Shown piece by piece: positions 32,820 to 40,530 of a stretch of 64,000 nt of DNA. The translations under genes and the position numbers were made by a program. This DNA comes from Amycolatopsis pithecellobii. Its GTDB lineage: Bacteria; Actinomycetota; Actinomycetes; Mycobacteriales; Pseudonocardiaceae. The stretch lies in NCBI RefSeq assembly GCF_009707865.1, contig NZ_WMBA01000029.1:1-64000 (forward strand), given 5' to 3'. Each line of letters begins with the position of its first letter. The stretch's first letter is position 1. The notes below the pieces were generated by a model. That model searched no databases, was not told the DNA's origin, and saw only the letters and a program-made list of their open reading frames with translations.

Positions 32820-35026
32820 TCGTCGAGCGAACCGAATTCGACACCGCGGGCGGGTTGCGGATCCGGCGGACGAGCGCCGCCGCAACCGACCGGGACTGGC
32901 AGGAGCTGCTCGCGGGGGTCGATCACCGGCCCGGCGGCGTGCTCGAATGCCAGGTGACCTACCCGGGCCGCTACCTGCCGTGGCGCCTCGGCTTCGCCGA
33001 TCCGTACGTCGTATACGAGTCCACCGGGACCGGCTTCCGGTTCCTGAGCCTCCGCTCGGACGCGCGTCCGGTGCTCGATTTCCTTTACGCCGCACTGAAA
33101 TCCGCGCCGGCCATCGCGGACCTGTCGTGGTCGCCCGACGGATTCACCGGCCGTATCGAGACCACCGAAGGGGAGCTGACGGAGGAGCAGCGCACGTTGC
33201 GCCCGACCGCGGTGCACCCGTTGCGGGCGACCGGCGCGGCGCTGCGCACCACGGCGGACGCCTATCTGGGCTGGTACTGCGCCTTCGGTTACGAACTGCT
33301 GACCCAATGGGACCCGATCGAGCCGCGCCTGCCGCGTCCGGACGACCTGCGCACGGTGGTGGCGTATCTGCCGGGCAGGCTGCTCGTCGCCGGGGCCGAC
33401 GGGGACGCGCTGACCGAGCACGTCTACCGCTGCGGGGACCCGGATACACCGGTGCCGGACGGCACCGCGGACTACGTGCGGACAGCCGAAAGCTCGCACT
33501 CGCTGCCCGGCTGCACCGCCGATGCGGAGCGTTATCAGGCCGGGGTGCGGGAGGCGTTGACGCGCTTCCACCGCGGTGATCTGTTCGAGGTGGTGCTGAG
33601 CCAGACCATCGTCCAGCCGGTGCGGCAAAGCCCGGCCGCCGTTTACCGGCGCCTCACCACCGCGAACCCCAGCCCGTACCAGTTCTTGCTGAACCTGGGC
33701 CGCGGCGAGTTCCTGGTGGGCGCTTCCCCGGAGATGTTCGTGCGGGTGCGCGGGGATCGCGTCGAGACCTGCCCCATCTCCGGCACGGTCAGCCGGGGTG
33801 CGGACGCGCTCGACGACACCGTGCACATCATGACTTTACTCAAGTCCGAAAAGGACGAAGCCGAGCTGACGATGTGCACCGATGTGGACCGCAACGACAA
33901 GTCGCGGGTGTGCCGCCCCGGCACGGTGGAGATCATCGGGCGACGGCAGATCGAGCTGTACAGCAAGCTCATCCACACCGTGGATCACGTGCAGGGAAGG
34001 CTGCGCGACGACTGCGACGCGTGGGACGCGTTCCTGAGCCACATGTGGGCGGTGACCGTGACCGGCGCGCCGAAACGGGCCGCCACCCAGTTCATCGAGG
34101 ACCACGAAACTTCGGCCCGGCGCTGGTACGGCGGCGCGGTCGGAGTCGCCCGGTTCGACGGGTCGATGGAAACCGGGCTCACCCTGCGGGCCGCGCGGAT
34201 GTGCGAAGGCTCGGCCGAGATCAGGGTCGGGGCCACACTGCTGGCCGACAGCGACCCGGCAGCGGAAGAGGCCGAGACGCGGCTCAAGGCGGCCGCGGTC
34301 GTCGCCGCGATCGAAGGCCCCGCGCCCGTGACTCCCGTAGCCGCGGCTCAGGCGGAACCGGATGGCCCGTCCGTGCTGGTCGTGGACCACGAGGACTCGT
34401 TCGTGCACACCCTCGCCGACTACTTCCGCCAGGCCGGCTGCCTCACCACGACCCGGCGGTGGGGCTTCGCCGAACACCACCTGGACGAAGCCGATCTCGT
34501 CGTGCTGTCGCCGGGCCCGGGCCGTCCCGAGGACTTCGTCGTGCGGGAAACCATCGAGCGCTGCGTGCGCCGGGGACTGCCGGTATTCGGGGTCTGCCTC
34601 GGTTTGCAGGGCATCGTCGAGTACTGCGGCGGGCGGATCGGGACGCTGCCCCGGCCGGTGCACGGGCGCGGCACCAAGATCACCGTCACCGAGCCCGGTG
34701 ACCCGCTGTTCGCCGGGCTGCCGGAACGATTCGTCGCCGGGCGCTACCACTCGCTACGCGCCCGGCAGCTCGATTTGCCCGGCGAACTCCGGATGACGGC
34801 GCAAAGCGACGACGGCGTGGTCATGGCCGTGCGCCACCGCAGGCTGCCACTGCTGGGCGTGCAGTTCCATCCCGAATCCCTGCTGACACTGGACAACCGC
34901 AACGGGCATCGCCTCGTGTCCAATGTGGTCACCGAGTTCAGTCGGCGCTCGGACGCCGCGACGTCAGCTCCTCCGGTTCGGCCCCGCCAGGGAGGTGCTT
35001 ACGCCGATGCTCGCTCTGCAGAATGA
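32816..35026 (+). CDS. Fused anthranilate synthase TrpE(G)
   Basis: A 736-residue fusion that makes anthranilate from chorismate and glutamine. Residues 1-510 are the chorismate-binding TrpE part, with CPISGTVSRG, ELTMCTDVDRNDKSRV, IHTVDHVQG, MWAVTVTGAPK and WYGGAVG, all typical of rhizobial-type TrpE(G). From about residue 520 comes a class I glutamine amidotransferase (VLVVDHEDSFVHT, SPGPGRP, nucleophile Cys594 in FGVCLGLQG, His in QFHPES). PhzE-like aminodeoxyisochorismate synthases share this layout, so that product is the main alternative. The GTG overlaps the PaaY-like stop. No other trp genes are near, so a dedicated pathway is likely. Confidence 0.88.
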   Translation: MIVERTEFDTAGGLRIRRTSAAATDRDWQELLAGVDHRPGGVLECQVTYPGRYLPWRLGFADPYVVYESTGTGFRFLSLRSDARPVLDFLYAALKSAPAIADLSWSPDGFTGRIETTEGELTEEQRTLRPTAVHPLRATGAALRTTADAYLGWYCAFGYELLTQWDPIEPRLPRPDDLRTVVAYLPGRLLVAGADGDALTEHVYRCGDPDTPVPDGTADYVRTAESSHSLPGCTADAERYQAGVREALTRFHRGDLFEVVLSQTIVQPVRQSPAAVYRRLTTANPSPYQFLLNLGRGEFLVGASPEMFVRVRGDRVETCPISGTVSRGADALDDTVHIMTLLKSEKDEAELTMCTDVDRNDKSRVCRPGTVEIIGRRQIELYSKLIHTVDHVQGRLRDDCDAWDAFLSHMWAVTVTGAPKRAATQFIEDHETSARRWYGGAVGVARFDGSMETGLTLRAARMCEGSAEIRVGATLLADSDPAAEEAETRLKAAAVVAAIEGPAPVTPVAAAQAEPDGPSVLVVDHEDSFVHTLADYFRQAGCLTTTRRWGFAEHHLDEADLVVLSPGPGRPEDFVVRETIERCVRRGLPVFGVCLGLQGIVEYCGGRIGTLPRPVHGRGTKITVTEPGDPLFAGLPERFVAGRYHSLRARQLDLPGELRMTAQSDDGVVMAVRHRRLPLLGVQFHPESLLTLDNRNGHRLVSNVVTEFSRRSDAATSAPPVRPRQGGAYADARSAE

Positions 35027-35486
35027 TCATCGCCTCGTTGCGCTGGATGTTGGGCATCTTGTGCAGCACCTCCAGCATGATCTCCCGCAGGTGCAGGTGA
35101 TCACGAACCCGGAGGCTGATCACCAGGTCCCACGTTCCGCTGGTCACGTGCACCGCCTGCACCTCGTCCACGGCGAGCAACTCGCGGACGGTTTCGTCCA
35201 CGTCCTGCTGCCGGTTGAGCTGCGTGCCGACGAGCACGTCCATCCCGAAGCCGAGGGCGCCGGCGTCGACATCCGCGTGGTAACCGAGGATCACGCCCGT
35301 CGACTCCAGCCGGTTGACCCGCTCGGTGACCGCGCCGGGAGACATGCCGATCTCCCTGGCCAGCGCTCGCGAGGAACGCCGCGCGTCGGCGGTGAGCAGT
35401 TCGAGGATCCTGCGGTCGATCTCGTCCAGCCGGGAGCTGTTCGGACCTGCCGGCTGGGCGGCTTTGCGCAGACCGGGGCTTTTCAC
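34938..35486 (-). CDS. Lrp/AsnC-family regulator, cluster copy 1
   Basis: A 182-residue regulator with an N-terminal helix-turn-helix (LDEIDRRILELLTADARRSSRALAREIGMSPGAVTERVNRLE, given here as positions 19-60) and a C-terminal RAM ligand domain. The GTG at 35484-35486 follows GGAGGAGG. Such proteins usually bind an amino acid or aromatic acid. It is divergent from the BamA-like operon at 35617 and its 3' end overlaps the TrpE(G) gene by 89 bases. Confidence 0.86.
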   Translation of the reverse strand: MKSPGLRKAAQPAGPNSSRLDEIDRRILELLTADARRSSRALAREIGMSPGAVTERVNRLESTGVILGYHADVDAGALGFGMDVLVGTQLNRQQDVDETVRELLAVDEVQAVHVTSGTWDLVISLRVRDHLHLREIMLEVLHKMPNIQRNEAMIILQSEHRRKHLPGGAEPEELTSRRPSAD

Positions 35487-35616
35487 CTGATGACCTCCTC
35501 CGGAAACAGTGTCCTGCCAGCGGCGGGTTTTTCCGTACGAAAGTTTACCGTTCGGGTTTCGAACTGCATATGTGTCCAGTCAAGACAAGTTTCGATCGAG
35601 ACATCCGGGAGTAGCG

Positions 35617-36570
35617 ATGGCGAGGGTTGCGGGCCTGGCCGGCGTGGCGCACCAGTCGTTCGACACGGTGCGATACGAACGTGACGGCTGGGTCGCCACG
35701 ATCACGATCGACCGGGAACGCACGCTCAACAGCTTCTGCCTCCGGTTGTTCGAGGAGATCCAGGACGCCCTGCGGATCGCCGAACGCGACGACGCGGTGG
35801 CGGTGGTGGTGCTGACCGGCGCGGGTGAGCGGGCCTTCTGTTCCGGCGCCGATATCCGGGAGCACTGGGAGCTGTGCCAACGGCCGCGGGACTACCTCAA
35901 GTGGATCCGCGAGTTCGTGGCCATGCAGACGGCGCTGATGCGCTGCCCCAAACCCACCATCGCCCGGCTCAACGGGTTGGTGCTGGGCGGGGGCAACGAG
36001 CTGAACATGGCTTGCGACCTGGCGATAGCCGCCGACGATGTGATCATCCAGCAGGCCGAGCCCGCCCGCGGCAGCGTCTCCGGGATCGGGGTCACCCAGT
36101 GGCTGCCGCTCGCGGTCGGAGACCGGCGCGCGCGGGAGGCGATCTTCCTGTGCGAGCCGATCAGCGCCACCCAGGCGGTGGAGTGGGGCATGATCAACCA
36201 CGCGGTGCCGCGGGCCGAGCTCGACACCGCGGTGGCCGCGATGGCGGGCAAGCTGGCCGACAAGTTCCCCGAAGCGTTGCGCTACGCCAAGGTCCAGGTC
36301 AACGCCCTGCGCGAGCAGGTGTGGTCGGCGACCGCACCCCACGCCGCCGAATGGCTGGCCATCCACGCCGGCTCCCCCGAAGCACACGAAGGCATGCGGG
36401 CGTTTCTGGACAAGCGCGAGCCGGACCGCATCGGGCTGCGCGAGCGCGCGGTCCGCGACGAATCACCGGAGTTCGCCGATGGCCCCCCGGTCGGTGAGTG
36501 CCCCGAATGCGGGGCGCGGCAACTGCCCGAGCGGCACGCCTTCTGCGGTCACTGCGGCACGAAGTTGTGA
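35617..36570 (+). CDS. BamA/Oah-like ring-opening hydrolase (6-oxocyclohex-1-ene-1-carbonyl-CoA hydrolase type)
   Basis: A 317-residue crotonase-fold protein. Rather than an ordinary enoyl-CoA hydratase it shows the BamA pattern: GGGNELNMACDLAI (residues 124-137), TQWLPLAVGDRRARE (160-174), KFPEALRYAKVQVN (216-229), and a C-terminal zinc ribbon with Cys295, Cys298, Cys310 and Cys313. BamA adds two waters to an alicyclic dienoyl/oxo-CoA and opens the ring in the anaerobic benzoyl-CoA pathway. Here the substrate is probably the dearomatised anthraniloyl-CoA product. It heads a tight four-gene operon with acyl-CoA dehydrogenases and a KARI. Confidence 0.75.
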   Translation: MARVAGLAGVAHQSFDTVRYERDGWVATITIDRERTLNSFCLRLFEEIQDALRIAERDDAVAVVVLTGAGERAFCSGADIREHWELCQRPRDYLKWIREFVAMQTALMRCPKPTIARLNGLVLGGGNELNMACDLAIAADDVIIQQAEPARGSVSGIGVTQWLPLAVGDRRAREAIFLCEPISATQAVEWGMINHAVPRAELDTAVAAMAGKLADKFPEALRYAKVQVNALREQVWSATAPHAAEWLAIHAGSPEAHEGMRAFLDKREPDRIGLRERAVRDESPEFADGPPVGECPECGARQLPERHAFCGHCGTKL

Positions 36571-36576
36571 GTTGCC

Positions 36577-37737
36577 ATGGACTTTCGTGAGACGGATGAG
36601 GAAACCCGCTTCCGGTTGGAGCTACGGAAGTGGCTGGCATCGGTGCCGCATCGCCGGCAGGGCTCCGCGGATGACAGCGATACGGTCGCCATGCGGTTCA
36701 CCGCGGGCCGGCGGTGGCACAGCGCGCTCGCCGAGGGCGGCTGGCTCGGATTGGACTGGCCCACCGAATACGGCGGGCGCGGGCTGGACGGGGCGTACCA
36801 GATCATCCTCAACGAGGAGCTCGACGCCATCGACGCCCCACAGCTGGCCACCTGGGTGGGGGTCGAACTGGTGGCGCCGACCTTGCTGCGCTGGGGTTCG
36901 CCCGCGCAACGAGAGCGGCACCTGCCGCCGATCCTCGCCGGGACCGAAGTGTGGTGCCAGGGCTTTTCGGAGCCCGATGCGGGGTCGGACCTCGCCGCGG
37001 TCCAGACCACTGCGACCCGCACCGAGACGGGTTTCGTGCTCACCGGGCACAAACAGTGGACGAGCTGGGCGCAGTTCGCCCAGTACGCATTGGTGCTGGC
37101 GCGAACCGGCGAGGAGAGCGCCCGGCACCGGGCGCTGACCTGTTTCATCGTGCCACTTTCGGCGCCGGGGGTGCGGGTCACGCCGATCCCGATGCTCTAC
37201 GGCGACGCCGAGGAATGCGACGTGCACCTGGATTCCGTGCACGTGCCCGCCGATGCCGTGGTGGGTGAGGTGGACCAGGGCTGGCAAGTCGTGATGACCA
37301 GCCTCAGCCTGGCCAGGGGCGCCGCGACGCTCGCCCGCATCCGCACCCTGGGCAGCCTGTACCGGCACTTCGCGACCGAGACACTGGCCGCACGGACCGC
37401 ACATGACGTCCTGCCGCAGCCGTTGGCACTGACCGGCGCGCGCCTGGAAGCGTTGCGGTTCCTGGCTTATCGCAAGATCGGGGAAATGGTGGAGGACGGC
37501 GAGCCCGGCCCGATCGCCTCCACGGAAAAGCTGTTGTGGGCCCGGTTTTCGACCCAGCTGGCGGAGCTGGCGCTGGACAGCGCGGGCCTGCTGGGTGTCA
37601 CCGAGGCCGGCCCGTGGGGTGGTTCCACCGGCTGGCGCCGCCACCTCTACCGGTCATTCGCCAACGAGATCGAGGGCGGCACCAACGAAATCCAGCGCAC
37701 CATCATCGCCAGGCACGTCCTGGGGCTGCCCTGCTGA
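36577..37737 (+). CDS. Acyl-CoA dehydrogenase, catalytic-type subunit
   Basis: A 386-residue FAD acyl-CoA dehydrogenase of full length. The FAD-binding WCQGFSEPDAGSDLA and the catalytic-base region ANEIEGGTNEIQRTI (Glu before GGT) are intact. It lies six bases after the BamA-like gene and 21 before a shorter, divergent homologue. That pairing resembles the alpha2-beta2 dehydrogenases (FadE28-FadE29) used on bulky or ring acyl-CoA substrates in actinobacteria. Confidence 0.86.
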   Translation: MDFRETDEETRFRLELRKWLASVPHRRQGSADDSDTVAMRFTAGRRWHSALAEGGWLGLDWPTEYGGRGLDGAYQIILNEELDAIDAPQLATWVGVELVAPTLLRWGSPAQRERHLPPILAGTEVWCQGFSEPDAGSDLAAVQTTATRTETGFVLTGHKQWTSWAQFAQYALVLARTGEESARHRALTCFIVPLSAPGVRVTPIPMLYGDAEECDVHLDSVHVPADAVVGEVDQGWQVVMTSLSLARGAATLARIRTLGSLYRHFATETLAARTAHDVLPQPLALTGARLEALRFLAYRKIGEMVEDGEPGPIASTEKLLWARFSTQLAELALDSAGLLGVTEAGPWGGSTGWRRHLYRSFANEIEGGTNEIQRTIIARHVLGLPC

Positions 37738-37758
37738 AAACCCGGACGGAGCGCATCC

Positions 37759-38850
37759 ATGAGGTTCACTCTCACCCAAGACCAGATCGCCTTACGCAGT
37801 AAGGCGGCGGAGTCCTTCCGGCCGCTGCCGGTGCCGTGGCCGCCCTATCCCGGCGACCGGCTGATGCCTGCCGAGCCGGCCGACGACCGGCAGGAGGTCA
37901 CGCAGTTCGGCGCGCTCATCGACGGGGTGTGGGACGGCGAGCCCGCCGCGGGTGACGACCGGCTGCTGCGCACCGCGCTGGTCGCCGAGGCGGCAGGCGG
38001 CGCCTTCCCGGTGTCGAGCATCGTCGAACTCGTCCTGCTGCGCAGGCTGGCCGCCGGTTCCGCGGAACTGGCCGAAGCGCTGGCCGGACGGCGGCATGTT
38101 GCGGCGTTCTCGTGCGCTCCGGGGACGCCGACCGCGCGGTTGCGCCGGGCGGGCCGCAACTACCAGCTGAGCGGACGGTGTCAGGCCGTGTGCAGTCAGC
38201 CCGCCGACCGCGTTTTGTTGCCGGCCAAGCAGGACGGGCGGATCGTGCTGGTATCGGTGGACCCGGCCGAGCCCGGGATCGAGGCCACTGAACGGCATCC
38301 GGTCGCGGCCGGAACCACCTTGCTGGAACTGGATTTCACCAACGCGCGGCTGGCCCCGGACCAGGTTTTTCCGCTGCCCGCAACGGCAGGATCGCTCACC
38401 GACCTGAACTCGCTGGGCCGGCTGCTGTCCGCCGCCGAACTGGTCGGGGTCATGCAGTGGGCACTCGACGCCGCGGTCGGACGGGCACGCACCCGGCAGC
38501 AGTTCGGCCGCCCGATCGGTGCGTTCCAGGCCGTCGCCCACCAGTGCGCGGACCTGCTGTGCACGGTCGAACTGTGCCGCTCGCTGGTTTACGCCGCCGC
38601 GGTCACCCACGACGGCGGCGGTATCCCCGACCGGCGCCTGGCCGCACAGGCGTGGCTGCTGGTCTGGCACGAGTCGCTCGGGGTGCTGACCACGGCGCTG
38701 CACCTGTTCGGCGCCGACGGGCTTCGCTGGTCCGAACCACTGCACCTGCAACTCAAGCGATGCCAGCTGCGCCGGCAACTGTGGGGCGATATGCACGAGG
38801 TGTCCAGCTATCTGACCGAAACACGGCCCACCGGGAACGGAGGAGTTTGA
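37759..38850 (+). CDS. Acyl-CoA dehydrogenase, divergent partner subunit
   Basis: A 363-residue acyl-CoA dehydrogenase homologue. The FAD-domain residues are retained in part (RARTRQQFGRPIGAFQAVAHQCAD), but the N-terminal domain is eroded and the catalytic Glu/GGTNEIQR motif is absent at the C-terminus. It therefore looks like the non-catalytic subunit of a heteromeric dehydrogenase with 36577-37737. Its stop overlaps the KARI start by one base. Confidence 0.82.
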   Translation: MRFTLTQDQIALRSKAAESFRPLPVPWPPYPGDRLMPAEPADDRQEVTQFGALIDGVWDGEPAAGDDRLLRTALVAEAAGGAFPVSSIVELVLLRRLAAGSAELAEALAGRRHVAAFSCAPGTPTARLRRAGRNYQLSGRCQAVCSQPADRVLLPAKQDGRIVLVSVDPAEPGIEATERHPVAAGTTLLELDFTNARLAPDQVFPLPATAGSLTDLNSLGRLLSAAELVGVMQWALDAAVGRARTRQQFGRPIGAFQAVAHQCADLLCTVELCRSLVYAAAVTHDGGGIPDRRLAAQAWLLVWHESLGVLTTALHLFGADGLRWSEPLHLQLKRCQLRRQLWGDMHEVSSYLTETRPTGNGGV

Positions 38851-39830
38851 TGGCCCAGGTACTCACCAGCGCCGATATCGATCAGACCATACTGCTGGAA
38901 AAACCGGTCGCGGTGCTCGGCTACGGCTCGCAGGGGCGCGCGCAGGCGTTGAACCTGCGCGACTCCGGGGTGGACGTGCGGGTCGGTCTACGCGACGGCG
39001 CGCCCTCCGCGGAGCGCGCACGGGACGACGGGATGCGCGTGGTCGACGTGCCCACCGCCGTCGCCGAGGCGACGCTGGTCGCCATGCTGATCCCGGACAC
39101 CGCCGCGCCCGCCGTGTTCCGGGAGTGGGTGGCGCCGGATCTCGCACGGGGCGACGCGGTGCTGTTCGCGCACGGGTTCAACGTCCATTACTCCACTGTG
39201 GACATTCCGGCGACGGTGGACGTGATCATGGTGGCGCCCAAGGCACCGGGTCATGCGGTCCGCACCACCTTCGCCGACGGGCACGGCGTCCCCTGCCTGA
39301 CCGCGGTGTCGCAGGACTTCACCGGGCAGGCAACGGAACTGGCCAACGCCTATGCCGACGCGATCGGTGGCGGCCGGGCCGGAATCCTCGCCACGACCTT
39401 CGCCGAGGAGACCGAAACGGACCTGTTCGGCGAGCAGTCCGTGCTCGTCGGCGGTGTCACCGGGCTGATCAGGACCGCGTTCGAAGTCCTGGTCGATGCG
39501 GGCTACCAGCCGGAGTCGGCGTACTTCGAGTGCGCCCACGAGCTGAAGCTGGTCGTCGATCTCATTTACGAGCACGGGCTCGCCGGGATGTACCGGTTCA
39601 TCTCGGACACCGCCGAATTCGGCGACTACCACACCGCGAACCGCCCGGTGTGGAGCCAGGTTCGCGCGCATTTCACCGGCCTGCTGCAAGAGATTCAGGA
39701 CGGCCGGTTCGCCCGGACCTGGATTGCGGAGGACGAGTCCGGCCGCGCCATGTTCCTGGCCGCCCGCAAGGCCGCAGCCGGCCACCCGATCGAAGAGGTC
39801 GGCGAGCGGTTGCGCGGGCTCACCCGGTGA
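38850..39830 (+). CDS. Ketol-acid reductoisomerase homologue, not in an ilv operon
   Basis: A 326-residue class I ketol-acid reductoisomerase. The dinucleotide motif GYGSQG, FAHGFNVHY with the catalytic His, metal ligands in EETETDLFGEQ and FECAHELKL, and the Ser in FISDTAEFGDY are all present. It normally moves an alkyl group in 2-acetolactate and reduces the product with NADPH. Here no ilvB or ilvN is near and it ends an acyl-CoA operon, so a paralogue acting on a beta-keto, alpha-hydroxy intermediate, possibly with ring contraction or chain rearrangement, is a reasonable guess. GGAGGAG precedes the ATG. Confidence 0.85.
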   Translation: MAQVLTSADIDQTILLEKPVAVLGYGSQGRAQALNLRDSGVDVRVGLRDGAPSAERARDDGMRVVDVPTAVAEATLVAMLIPDTAAPAVFREWVAPDLARGDAVLFAHGFNVHYSTVDIPATVDVIMVAPKAPGHAVRTTFADGHGVPCLTAVSQDFTGQATELANAYADAIGGGRAGILATTFAEETETDLFGEQSVLVGGVTGLIRTAFEVLVDAGYQPESAYFECAHELKLVVDLIYEHGLAGMYRFISDTAEFGDYHTANRPVWSQVRAHFTGLLQEIQDGRFARTWIAEDESGRAMFLAARKAAAGHPIEEVGERLRGLTR

Positions 39831-39834
39831 CGGA

Positions 39835-40350
39835 TCAGGGCGAACGCACTCTGCCGCCGCCCGTACCCCGGTGAACCTTGACGTAGGTACGCCGGATGCG
39901 GGCCACCTGGTAGGAGCCCGGGAAGGCGGGATGGGAAAGGGCGTGCAGCAGCTGCCGGTGTTCGTGCTCGTCGGCCTCGACGTGCAGCACCGAACTCCAG
40001 CGGCCTGCGGTGCGATAGACAGTCCGGATGGCGGAGCCGGGCACGGTGCCGTCCGTGGCCGGATCGCCCGGCGTGGACATCGCGACGAACAGGTCCGCCG
40101 TGTCCGGTGGGATGCCGGTTCGCTCCGTGCACACCACCGCCCGGCAACCGCGCAGAACGCCGAGCTGGCCCAGCCGCCGGAGCCGGCGTTCGGCCGCCGC
40201 CGCGCTCAGACCGGTGGCACGGCCCAGCGCGGCCGACGAGAGCCTCGGGTTGAGCATGAGCACCTCCACCAACGCGCGGTCGGCGTCGTCGATACCTGGT
40301 GTGACTTCCCGGCCGGAGCCGCGATCTGAGGCGGGTTTCGCCCTGGTCAT
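39835..40350 (-). CDS. Lrp/AsnC-family regulator, cluster copy 2
   Basis: A 171-residue regulator starting at the ATG at 40348-40350 after GGAGGGACC. It has an HTH of the AsnC type (residues 20-60, ADRALVEVLMLNPRLSSAALG) and a RAM-like C-terminal domain. It converges on the KARI gene with five bases between stops and lies at the end of the anthraniloyl-CoA cluster. A perfect 15-bp palindrome is upstream. Confidence 0.78.
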   Translation of the reverse strand: MTRAKPASDRGSGREVTPGIDDADRALVEVLMLNPRLSSAALGRATGLSAAAAERRLRRLGQLGVLRGCRAVVCTERTGIPPDTADLFVAMSTPGDPATDGTVPGSAIRTVYRTAGRWSSVLHVEADEHEHRQLLHALSHPAFPGSYQVARIRRTYVKVHRGTGGGRVRSP

Positions 40351-40429
40351 GGTCCCTCCAGCGGCAAACGCGCGCGACGTACACGTTCGCATTCGCCCTT
40401 TGGTCCTATAAACCCCCAGCTCATGCCAG

Positions 40430-40444
40430 ACTGGTACTACCAGT
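40430..40444. promoter_or_regulatory. Perfect palindrome upstream of the second Lrp gene
   Basis: ACTGGTA-C-TACCAGT is a perfect 15-bp palindrome, 80 bases upstream of the Lrp ATG. It contains TGGT-ACT-ACCA, an exact FCD-GntR consensus, and shares TGGT-N-CTACC with the site at 29071-29083. So it could bind the cluster's GntR protein, or be the Lrp protein's own operator. Confidence 0.6.
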
Positions 40445-40530
40445 TCACGCTGTCAAGTCCATGACCTTTTTCAAATGAATATTTCATTCCGCGCAACGAA
40501 TGCGGGATCGAATTCGAAACCGGTATTCCC

